Shown piece after piece: positions 15,087 to 21,119 of a stretch of DNA of 21,605 nt (positions within the stretch are counted from its first letter, which is position 1; every line of letters starts with the position of its first letter). The notes under the pieces are model-generated. The model did not search any database and had not been told where the DNA came from. It was given only the letters and a program-made list of their open reading frames with translations. A program made the position numbers and the translations under genes. This DNA is from Desulfonema limicola (GTDB lineage Bacteria > Desulfobacterota > Desulfobacteria > Desulfobacterales > DYRC01). The stretch lies in assembly GCA_020718925.1 (NCBI GenBank), contig DYRC01000016.1, forward strand, positions 1 to 21,605, given 5' to 3'.

Positions 15087-15943
15087 GGCTGTTCTCCTTT
15101 TTTATCGGATTGACTCATTGCTTCCAAGCCTCCGATTCCCGGAAATCTGCGCTTGAATTGTTCTATGATTTTAATCCGATCAGACTTTGAGGCAAGTTCA
15201 ACCGCTTTTTTCAATTCCTCAATATCGCCGACATAGAACAAATTCTGAATCTGAAGCTTATCCAATCCTCTGAATACGCGAACCTGAAGCTGATCTGCGA
15301 TGTCTTTATTCCATGTATCTTCGTGAGAATACGCTGTCAGAGAGCAGAAAAAATCCCGGATATTATCTTTATCTTTTTTCCATCGTCTGAGCAGAGATTT
15401 AAGCCGCTTCTCATCCTGAAAAATCACCAGCGGCGTTTCGGGCTTTTTCTGATAAAAATATTCTTCCATATCTGCTATCCAATTCAAGGCTCTGACGACT
15501 TTCATGCCTTCGGGATTATGTCTGGAAAATTCAGCAGCTTCAGTCAGCATTATTCTGGCATCATCAAACTGCCCATTGTCAATCTTATCCAGCCATCCGA
15601 CATGCAGAATATCTTTGACCATTGCCTCTGTCCCAATCTCGCGCAGCGTCTGATTATTGCTATTCAGCGATAAATCCTGATTGGCAACTGCCGCGCATTC
15701 CCGGTATTGCCCCTGGCTCATCAAGTGCTCTGAGCGGTGTTCGGCAGATTCGGGAATGATTTTCCATATCCCGATCATCAGCAGAATCGTAAGCAATATC
15801 CATACACGCCAACTTGGTTTTGAAATACTCTCAATCTCAGGTTCAGCATGAGGCACTGAATAAAAAGAATCGAGAAATAATGACGGCTTGTTGATAAAAA
15901 CGATATTGTTCTCATTATCTTCGGATATTTGAATGTCTGCCAT
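15083..15943 (-). CDS. Single-pass membrane protein of unknown function in the export operon
   Basis: I do not recognise a family. The 286-residue protein has an acidic cytoplasmic N-terminus of about 45 residues, one membrane segment at about 46-63 (WRVWILLTILLMIGIW), and a mostly helical remainder expected in the periplasm. That part contains helical-repeat-like stretches (HLMSQGQYRECAAVANQDLS, then IDNGQFDDARIMLTEAAEFS, then FYVGDIEELKKAVELA) resembling degenerate TPR units. The topology (cytoplasmic N-terminus, one helix, long periplasmic part) mirrors the adaptor downstream. It follows the TolC-type gene by six bases and overlaps the HlyD gene by four, so it is an integral part of the operon. 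It may be an accessory scaffold or substrate-recognition subunit; this is inference. Confidence 0.75.
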   Translation of the reverse strand: MADIQISEDNENNIVFINKPSLFLDSFYSVPHAEPEIESISKPSWRVWILLTILLMIGIWKIIPESAEHRSEHLMSQGQYRECAAVANQDLSLNSNNQTLREIGTEAMVKDILHVGWLDKIDNGQFDDARIMLTEAAEFSRHNPEGMKVVRALNWIADMEEYFYQKKPETPLVIFQDEKRLKSLLRRWKKDKDNIRDFFCSLTAYSHEDTWNKDIADQLQVRVFRGLDKLQIQNLFYVGDIEELKKAVELASKSDRIKIIEQFKRRFPGIGGLEAMSQSDKKGEQP

Positions 15944-15949
15944 AATTTC

Positions 15950-17443
15950 TCACTTTCCAGCTTCGATAACCACCAGCTTGCTTAATTCGACTTTATACGA
16001 TATGTCCGTCCATCCGCCGCCTAATGCCTTGAATAATGTAACCGTGTTATCTGACAACGAGCGATGAGCGGTCAGTAATGCTTTTTCAGCTGCATGAAGT
16101 TCCCGGTCAATATCTGAAACTTCCAACTGAGAAATCAGTCCCTTCTCAAATTTGGCGCGGGTCTGCGTCTGAATCTGTCTGAGGTTTGAAAGTTTTTCTT
16201 CCAGAATTTCTTTCTGCCGGGTCTGACCATGAAGCGTTATCAGTGTATTTTCAATTTCTTCAAACGCTTTCATCACGGTTCTGCGGTATTCGTCTTCGGC
16301 AGTGGCAAGCTGCAGCCGGGTGATGGCAGCCTGATTTTTCCCGGTTCCGCCGTCAAACAGAGGAACGGAAATGTTCGGAGACAATCCCAATGTCCATTGG
16401 CGAATCAGCGTTGACAACGCAGAACTTGCCAAACCGCCGTTTCCGGTCAGCGAAACTGTCGGCAGCCATGCAAGTTTGGATATTTCCGATTGATGATGCG
16501 ATTTGATTACCCGATGTTTTGCCGCAATAATATCCGGTCGCCGGGACATCAAATCTGCCGGAAGCCCGGTCGGTACTCTGACAACCTGTATGTTCTGCCC
16601 TTGTTCAGCTTTGGGAATGCTCAACTCGCCTGCGGGCTTGCCGATATACGAGGCGATTCTGTTTTCAACGCTTTTCCGGCTTTGTTCAAGGTCTGCCAGT
16701 TCTTTTTCGGCATTTTCCAATTCTGCTTTCTGACGCATGACTTTCCATTCCGGGATAATGCCTTCGGCATACTGATTCTCATAAATTTTTAATCGCCAGC
16801 GATTATCTGCATAAAGTTTTTCGGCAATTCCGATTTCTTTATCTTTTTGGCGAAGTTCAAAATAGCTCTGAGCAACTTCCGAGACCACTTTCAGATATTC
16901 TGCCCGATATAACGCCCTGCTTTCTTCATATCCGGCGTTTGATACCAGATATTCCCGTTTCTTTTTTCCCCACAAATCCAATTCCCAACTGATATTTATG
17001 CCCTTATTGAAATATTGCGAATTGAGTCGTTCAAGCAGACTTTTTGTATCGGTCATATTTCTGATATCCGAAATATCAGGAATCTGCTGAGTATATTGAG
17101 AAAAACTCGCGCTTTCTGACCCGGTAACCGATGGCATCACTCTGGCTTTGGCATTTTTGATATTCAGTTCCGCTTCCTGAATCCGCCGGAGCGCGATTTT
17201 CAAATCAAAGCTTTCCGATATCGCTTCCTGAATCAGATGATCCAGATAGAGATCTCCGAACTGAGTCCACCAATCCGGCTGAACAATCTGAGACGGAGAT
17301 ACTGCCCCGGATTCGCCTTTCCATGTCTTCTTTTTTCCAAATGCTTCTTCAAACAACGAAGAATTGTACTCTGAGAGCTTCGCGCATGATGTTGTTGCAA
17401 GAATCAATACGCATACATAAGCGATTTTGAATGATAGTTTCAT
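15950..17443 (-). CDS. TolC/NodT-type outer membrane efflux lipoprotein
   Basis: Outer-membrane channel of the tripartite export system, 497 residues. It contains two outer-membrane efflux repeats: the first around LKIALRRIQEAELNIKNAKA and YLKVVSEVAQSYFELR, the second around LPADLMSRRPDIIAAKHRV, IRQWTLGLSPNISVPLFDGG and YRRTVMKAFEEIENTL, the last being classic NodT-family sequence. The signal peptide ends in LATTSC with C20 as probable lipidated cysteine; the -3 threonine makes the lipobox atypical. ATG 17443 is preferred over 17464 because GAGG (plus 17450-17453) lies six bases upstream and the hydrophobic core then starts at once. It is the first gene of the export operon, so the channel is dedicated rather than shared. 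Confidence 0.93.
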   Translation of the reverse strand: MKLSFKIAYVCVLILATTSCAKLSEYNSSLFEEAFGKKKTWKGESGAVSPSQIVQPDWWTQFGDLYLDHLIQEAISESFDLKIALRRIQEAELNIKNAKARVMPSVTGSESASFSQYTQQIPDISDIRNMTDTKSLLERLNSQYFNKGINISWELDLWGKKKREYLVSNAGYEESRALYRAEYLKVVSEVAQSYFELRQKDKEIGIAEKLYADNRWRLKIYENQYAEGIIPEWKVMRQKAELENAEKELADLEQSRKSVENRIASYIGKPAGELSIPKAEQGQNIQVVRVPTGLPADLMSRRPDIIAAKHRVIKSHHQSEISKLAWLPTVSLTGNGGLASSALSTLIRQWTLGLSPNISVPLFDGGTGKNQAAITRLQLATAEDEYRRTVMKAFEEIENTLITLHGQTRQKEILEEKLSNLRQIQTQTRAKFEKGLISQLEVSDIDRELHAAEKALLTAHRSLSDNTVTLFKALGGGWTDISYKVELSKLVVIEAGK

Positions 17444-17496
17444 ATCGTACCTCGTCTGTGTCATGGATTTTCAGATACTGAATTTTTTGTGTGTCA

Positions 17497-17525
17497 ACTA
17501 TCCGATTAAAACAGAAAAATAGCAA
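17497..17525 (-). promoter_or_regulatory. Candidate promoter of the export operon
   Basis: On the minus strand: TTGCTA (17525-17520), 17-base spacer, GATAGT (17502-17497); each box matches four of six consensus bases. The leader would be about 47 bases. A TTGACA nearby (17499-17494) has no -10 at proper distance. Confidence 0.35.
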
Positions 17526-17552
17526 TGGAGCAGAAAGGGTATTTCAGGGGTA

Positions 17553-17576
17553 GGTAACGCCGCATACCCTCGTTGA
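17553..17576. repeat. Small inverted repeat in the divergent promoter region
   Basis: GGGTA and TACCC flank about a dozen bases (GGTAACGCCGCA) between the two divergent promoters. It is a possible operator or a degenerate dispersed palindrome. No similar copy was seen elsewhere in the window. Confidence 0.3.
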
Positions 17577-17602
17577 AAATGGCGCAGCAATAGAAAAAAA
17601 GC

Positions 17603-17631
17603 TTGAATTTTCATGGAAAAAAGAATAAAAT
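17603..17631 (+). promoter_or_regulatory. Sigma-70 promoter of the HIT-family gene
   Basis: TTGAAT (17603-17608), 17-base spacer, TAAAAT (17626-17631). The predicted start is near 17638, giving a leader of about 42 bases containing the GAGGAG site. Confidence 0.55.
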
Positions 17632-17679
17632 TCAGTTTTCAGACTTAAAGATTTTATAAAGATATGAGGAGCATAAATC

Positions 17680-18162
17680 ATGGAGACAATGTGGGCACCG
17701 TGGCGGATTGAATATATTCTGAAAGAAAAGAAAGAAGAAGGCTGCGTTTTTTGCAAGGCTTACGGAGATCAGGATGATCTGACGCTGTATAAAGGCAACA
17801 CCACGATGGTGGTGATGAACAAATTTCCATACAGCAACGGACATCTGCTGGTGCTGCCGGTGCGGCATGTGTTCGGGCTGGATTCTTTGGATAAAAACGA
17901 AATGGGGGATTTGCTCAAGATGGTGGAGCAGTCTGTGGCAATTTTAAAAACGCAGATGAAGCCGGACGGGTTTAACGTGGGCTTGAATCTGGGAAAAATC
18001 GCAGGCGCGGGCGTGGAAGAACATCTTCATTTTCATATTGTGCCGAGATGGTTCGGCGATGTGAATGCGCTGACGGTGTTTGCTGACATTCGCGTCATTC
18101 CTGAGCATATAAAAAGCACGTTTGACAATTTAAAGCCTTGTTTTGATAAGGTTTTGATTTGA
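17680..18162 (+). CDS. HIT-family nucleotide hydrolase/phosphorylase (Ap4A phosphorylase-like)
   Basis: Histidine-triad protein of 160 residues acting on nucleoside phosphates such as Ap4A or nucleoside phosphoramidates. The catalytic triad HxHxH is HLHFH in EEHLHFHIVPRW (about residues 112-123), preceded by VGLNLGKIAGAGVEEH. The N-terminus MWAPWRIEYI with CVFC just after is typical of the Ap4A phosphorylase-like branch found in actinobacteria and Desulfobacterota; C22 and C25 may bind zinc. GAGGAG (17666-17671) is eight bases before the ATG. It is divergent from the export operon and transcribed alone. Confidence 0.93.
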   Translation: METMWAPWRIEYILKEKKEEGCVFCKAYGDQDDLTLYKGNTTMVVMNKFPYSNGHLLVLPVRHVFGLDSLDKNEMGDLLKMVEQSVAILKTQMKPDGFNVGLNLGKIAGAGVEEHLHFHIVPRWFGDVNALTVFADIRVIPEHIKSTFDNLKPCFDKVLI

Positions 18163-18217
18163 TTTTTTACGATACCGCCTACACAGTCGGACTTGAAAAA
18201 GCCCCCCTTGACATCAG

Positions 18218-18279
18218 ACCTGAAATTCATTACATTGAAAATTCAGCGATAAGCAAAGAAATTTCAATGAAAGTCAGGT
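18218..18279. repeat. Imperfect inverted repeat of 27 and 22 bases
   Basis: Left arm 18218-18244 begins ACCTGAAATTCATT and ends GAAAATTC; right arm 18258-18279 is GAAATTTC followed by AATGAAAGTCAGGT. Outer 14 positions pair at 12, inner eight at seven, with a five-base bulge in the left arm and a 13-base loop. It could be a terminator-like structure or the scar of a mobile element. Confidence 0.6.
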
Positions 18280-18288
18280 GATCCGGTT

Positions 18289-18419
18289 ATGATAATCCCC
18301 CGCAATACAGATATTGCAGAGATCAGCTCACGCTTGAACGGTGTCGGGGCTTGATTGTCATTGATGAAATTCAGCGTCAGCCGGAGTTGTTCCCGCTCAT
18401 CCGGTATCTGGAAATATGA
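18289..18419 (+). pseudogene. Remnant of an AAA+ ATPase of the DUF4143-associated family
   Basis: A frame open to a TGA at 18417-18419 encodes LTLERCRGLIVIDEIQRQ followed by PELFPLIRYLE. This is the Walker B region of the widespread ATP-binding proteins with a C-terminal DUF4143 domain (usual form: VIDEIQR.PELFP). The ATG at 18289, in another frame, starts MIIPRNTDI, similar to the usual N-terminus of the same family. The Walker A part between them (roughly 50 or more residues) and everything after Walker B are missing. It is a decayed fragment with an internal deletion and frameshift, and cannot be functional. Confidence 0.65.
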
Positions 18420-18445
18420 CTGAACGTTTAACTGACAACATCTGC

Positions 18446-18478
18446 AAAAAAAAAGACCGTGAGCATTCTCACGATCTT
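18446..18478 (-). terminator. Rho-independent terminator of glnB
   Basis: On the minus strand the stem AAGATCGTGAG (18478-18468) pairs with CTCACGGTCTT (18463-18453), one mismatch, loop AATG, followed directly by a run of T (plus-strand A-run 18446-18454). It is 18 bases after the glnB stop codon. Confidence 0.9.
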
Positions 18479-18495
18479 AAATAAATAAAACTATA

Positions 18496-18834
18496 TTATA
18501 TCGCGTCTTTACCGCGCTCTCCGGTACGCACCCGAATCGCTTCTTCTACCGGAAGCACGAAAATTTTTCCATCGCCCAGCTTGCCGGTATTGGCAGCCTG
18601 GCGAATCTTGTCCACAACCTTGTCCACCATATCTGCCGCTACAATGACTTCGATTTTAATTTTTGGTATAAAATCAACGACATATTCAGCACCACGGTAA
18701 ATTTCCTTATGTCCCTTCTGACGCCCGTAGCCTTTGACTTCCGATATGGTCATGCCCTGAATTCCGACCTCATTCAGAGCTTCTTTGACATCATCCAATT
18801 TGAAGGGCTTGATGATTGCTTCGATTTTCTTCAT
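18496..18834 (-). CDS. glnB: Nitrogen regulatory protein P-II (GlnB/GlnK)
   Basis: Trimeric cytosolic signal protein that senses ATP/ADP and 2-oxoglutarate and controls nitrogen assimilation through partners such as NtrB, glutamine synthetase adenylyltransferase or AmtB. At 112 residues it is the exact family length. The T-loop (about 37-55: GRQKGHKEIYRGAEY) keeps Y51, the uridylylation site, and Y46. The second signature GDGKIFVLPVEEAIRVRTGE is complete. It is monocistronic: own promoter, own terminator, AAGGAG about ten bases upstream. No amtB or glnA neighbour, so GlnB fits better than GlnK, but the two cannot be told apart by sequence alone. Confidence 0.96.
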   Translation of the reverse strand: MKKIEAIIKPFKLDDVKEALNEVGIQGMTISEVKGYGRQKGHKEIYRGAEYVVDFIPKIKIEVIVAADMVDKVVDKIRQAANTGKLGDGKIFVLPVEEAIRVRTGERGKDAI

Positions 18835-18878
18835 CGTTGTGATTTCTCCTTTTTCTCGTCAGCTTTTCTTTAAATCGT

Positions 18879-18907
18879 GTTATAAACTTTTCGGATTCTG
18901 TATTCAA
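18879..18907 (-). promoter_or_regulatory. Sigma-70 promoter of glnB
   Basis: On the minus strand: TTGAAT (18907-18902), 17-base spacer, TATAAC (18884-18879). The start would be near 18872, with a leader of about 38 bases. It lies wholly in the gap after the PaaK-like gene. No NtrC or sigma-54 site was recognised. Confidence 0.6.
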
Positions 18908-18916
18908 GGGAATTTT

Positions 18917-20155
18917 CTATCCGTTGAAAGAGCCTTTTTCTTTCAGTCTGACGCTGACCGGAACGCTTAAATTTTCCTCAAGCTTATCTTTGGCGTCATT
19001 TATCAGTTTTTCAAGGGATTTGATTTCATCAAACAGCATATCATCGCCGATAGCAATCCATACCTCAAGACAATCTCTGACCCCGAGCCGCTTTCTGATA
19101 AAGTAGCGATAAATCGGCGAAAATCCCAAGGCAAGCTCAAGATGACGGGTAATCTGATCCTGATGCGCTTTCACGCCGTTAATGCTTAAAATATCATCGG
19201 TTCTACCCTCTCCCCACTCGATCCTGCATAAAGACCGCCCGCAGGTGCAGGGGGATTTCATCAGCCTTGCCCGGTCTCCGGTTCTGAACCGAATCAGCGG
19301 GAAAGCACGGGTGGTCAGGGTGCTTAACACAAGCTCTCCGATTTCGCCCTGCGGCAAAATTTCTCCGCTTGCCGGATCAATAATTTCTGCAATAAAATGA
19401 TCTTCGTTGATATGCAGCCCTTCATGCTGCCTGCATTCAAACGCAACCGCCGGACCCGGAACTTCGCTCAATCCGTAATGCAGCCACGTAATGACATGCA
19501 GCTGATCTTCCAATTCTTTCCGCAACTCAGGCGAGATCCATTCACCCACCAGAATCAGGGTTTTCAAATTTAAAGAGGTCGGATTCAGATTGGCTTTGAA
19601 CATCAGCTCTGCCAATTGAAACGCAGATGATGGCGTGGTAATCAACACCGATGTTCGATAATCTCTTAAAATCATTAACTGTTTTTCAGAAGACATGACC
19701 GTGTTCGGAATAACGCCCGCGCCGATAGCTTCCGCGCCGTCTTTATAATCCCTGCCCCAGTTTGCCAAGCCCGCATCCAGATTGATTTGAAGAATATCAT
19801 GCGCCCCGACGCCCGCAGCTTTGAGCGATTCCGCCACAATGCTCTGCCACATCTGAAGGTCTTGCCGGGTATAGCCGCTCACTATCGGATTTGCGCCGGT
19901 TCCCGGAGCCGTGTGAATCCGCACAATATCGCGCAGCGGCACGGCAAAAAGCCCATAAGGGTAATATTCGCCCAAATGCTGCCGCTCCATAAACGGCAGC
20001 CGGATAAAATCAGCCATGCTCTCCACGGAAGCAAATCCGTTGAGCCGATTCTGGTGAAACGGCACATTCCGATAAGCCCGATTTAAGGTGCTTTGCAGCC
20101 GTTCCAACTGCAATTGCAGCCGTTCCGAATTATCAGAGTTCACAAAATTCTCCAT
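18917..20155 (-). CDS. Phenylacetate-CoA ligase (PaaK) family protein
   Basis: Adenylate-forming ligase family: ATP plus a carboxylic acid gives an acyl-adenylate, then an acyl-CoA. The 412 residues show PaaK landmarks: RNVPFHQNRL near the N-terminus, YGLFAVPLRDIVRIHTAPGT, HYGLSEVPGPAVAFEC, GLHINEDHFIAEIIDP, LIRFRTGDRARL, CTCGRSLCRIEWGEGRTDDI. The nucleotide loop is unusual: APGTGANP (83-90) stands where PaaK has SSGTTGKP. Length is slightly below PaaK (about 430). The start overlaps the end of livF by 23 bases, with GGGGAA upstream, so the pair is coupled. LIV transporter genes beside PaaK-like ligases are a common arrangement in sulfate reducers, suggesting uptake and activation of an organic acid; the substrate is unknown. 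Confidence 0.85.
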   Translation of the reverse strand: MENFVNSDNSERLQLQLERLQSTLNRAYRNVPFHQNRLNGFASVESMADFIRLPFMERQHLGEYYPYGLFAVPLRDIVRIHTAPGTGANPIVSGYTRQDLQMWQSIVAESLKAAGVGAHDILQINLDAGLANWGRDYKDGAEAIGAGVIPNTVMSSEKQLMILRDYRTSVLITTPSSAFQLAELMFKANLNPTSLNLKTLILVGEWISPELRKELEDQLHVITWLHYGLSEVPGPAVAFECRQHEGLHINEDHFIAEIIDPASGEILPQGEIGELVLSTLTTRAFPLIRFRTGDRARLMKSPCTCGRSLCRIEWGEGRTDDILSINGVKAHQDQITRHLELALGFSPIYRYFIRKRLGVRDCLEVWIAIGDDMLFDEIKSLEKLINDAKDKLEENLSVPVSVRLKEKGSFNG

Positions 20156-20870
20156 AATCTTTCCCCAAATACGCTCGTTTAACCTCAGCGTCTTCCAGCA
20201 AATCAGAGGCTTTGCCGTCTAAAACCACTTTGCCGGTTTCCAGCACATAACCCCGATCCGCAATCTGCAACGCCGCATGAGCATTCTGCTCCACCAACAG
20301 AATGGTCAGCCCGTTTTTTTTCAATAATACCAGCGTGTCTAAAATTTTTTCCACCATCAGCGGCGCAAGTCCCATTGACGGCTCATCCAACACCAGAAGC
20401 TTGGGACGCGCCATCAATGCCCGCCCGATGGCAAGCATCTGCTGCTCTCCGCCGGAAAGGGTCCCGGCTGCCTGAGATGACCGCTCCCGCAAAATCGGAA
20501 ACATATTCATCATATTTTCCATATCTTCAGCCGCTTCTTTGTGAAGACCTTTGCGATACATGGTGTATGCGCCGAGCTTCAAGTTATCCAGCACGCTCAA
20601 CGGTGGAAATATCTGGCGTCCTTCAGGAACAATGCTGACGCCTTTTCTCACAATCGCAGGCGGATCAAGGCTTTTCAAAGAGTCGCCCTCAAATGCGATC
20701 TCTCCTTCCCAGCCCGGAAGAAGCCCGCAGACCGCTGAGAGCAGCGTGGTTTTGCCTGCGCCGTTTGCGCCGATCAGGGTAATCAGTTCGCCTTTTTTCA
20801 CAGAAAGGCTCACGCCCCTGATTGCCATGATGCGCCCATAATAACATTTTAAATTTCGGATGCGAAGCAT
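20133..20870 (-). CDS. livF: Branched-chain amino acid-type ABC transporter ATP-binding protein LivF
   Basis: Cytosolic ATPase of a LIV/HAAT-type importer, 245 residues. Motifs: YYGRIMAIRGVSL, Walker A GANGAGKTT (about 34-42), VPEGRQIFPPLSVLDNLKLG (LivF hallmark), signature LSGGEQQMLAIGRAL, Walker B LLVLDEPSMGLAP, switch VEQNAHAAL. LivF normally pairs with LivG and two permeases (LivH, LivM) in one operon. Here no livG, livH, livM or binding-protein gene lies upstream: the upstream 250 bases are non-coding and then a divergent gene begins. The rest of the transporter must be elsewhere. No Shine-Dalgarno is visible before the ATG at 20870. Confidence 0.95.
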   Translation of the reverse strand: MLRIRNLKCYYGRIMAIRGVSLSVKKGELITLIGANGAGKTTLLSAVCGLLPGWEGEIAFEGDSLKSLDPPAIVRKGVSIVPEGRQIFPPLSVLDNLKLGAYTMYRKGLHKEAAEDMENMMNMFPILRERSSQAAGTLSGGEQQMLAIGRALMARPKLLVLDEPSMGLAPLMVEKILDTLVLLKKNGLTILLVEQNAHAALQIADRGYVLETGKVVLDGKASDLLEDAEVKRAYLGKDYGEFCEL

Positions 20871-20904
20871 AAGTTTATGTCGGTTCTTTCCATATTAAGA
20901 TTCA

Positions 20905-20933
20905 TTGACAAGCATACTGATAACTGCTAATGT
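20905..20933 (+). promoter_or_regulatory. Candidate promoter of the secreted Asp-box protein gene
   Basis: Perfect TTGACA (20905-20910), 17-base spacer, TAATGT (20928-20933). The leader would be about 180 bases. It is superimposed on the minus-strand promoter, so both cannot be occupied at once. Confidence 0.4.
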
Positions 20934-20939
20934 TGTCAA
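20911..20939 (-). promoter_or_regulatory. Candidate promoter of livF-paaK-like genes
   Basis: On the minus strand: perfect TTGACA (20939-20934), 17-base spacer, TATGCT (20916-20911). The start would be near 20904, with a leader of about 34 bases. Its -35 is directly next to the -10 of the opposing promoter. Confidence 0.5.
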
Positions 20940-21119
20940 CAGATTAAGGGTAACTGTGAGAAAAACAATTGCCATCTCCCAAAATCCGATAAACAAAATT
21001 CATCCCCGCATAAGAAAAATTCTTTCTCCGCATAAAGACATCTTAAGGAAGAAAAAGACTGTTCTGAGTCAAGATTCAAGCTTACTTCAAGATAAAACCT
21101 CAAACAAAGGAGAATTTCC

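Larger units (their letters stand above)
18163..18495. other. Gene-poor stretch between HIT and glnB
   Basis: This 333-base gap between convergent genes holds, in order, a large imperfect inverted repeat (18218-18279), a broken ATPase fragment (18289-18419) and the glnB terminator (18446-18478). No intact gene was seen. No strong terminator for the HIT gene was found. Confidence 0.7.

Noticed and set aside
17490..17499. TTGACA on the minus strand as the -35 of the export operon
   Set aside because: The only AT-rich candidate (TATCTG) is 14 bases away, too close for a sigma-70 -10 box.
17544..17868. Minus-strand ORFs opposite the HIT gene
   Set aside because: They are antisense shadows of a clear HIT coding frame, with no ribosome-binding site or recognisable domain.
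18136..18176. Terminator after the HIT gene (CCTT/AAGG stem with T-rich tail)
   Set aside because: The stem is only four or five pairs and lies inside the coding end; too weak to list.
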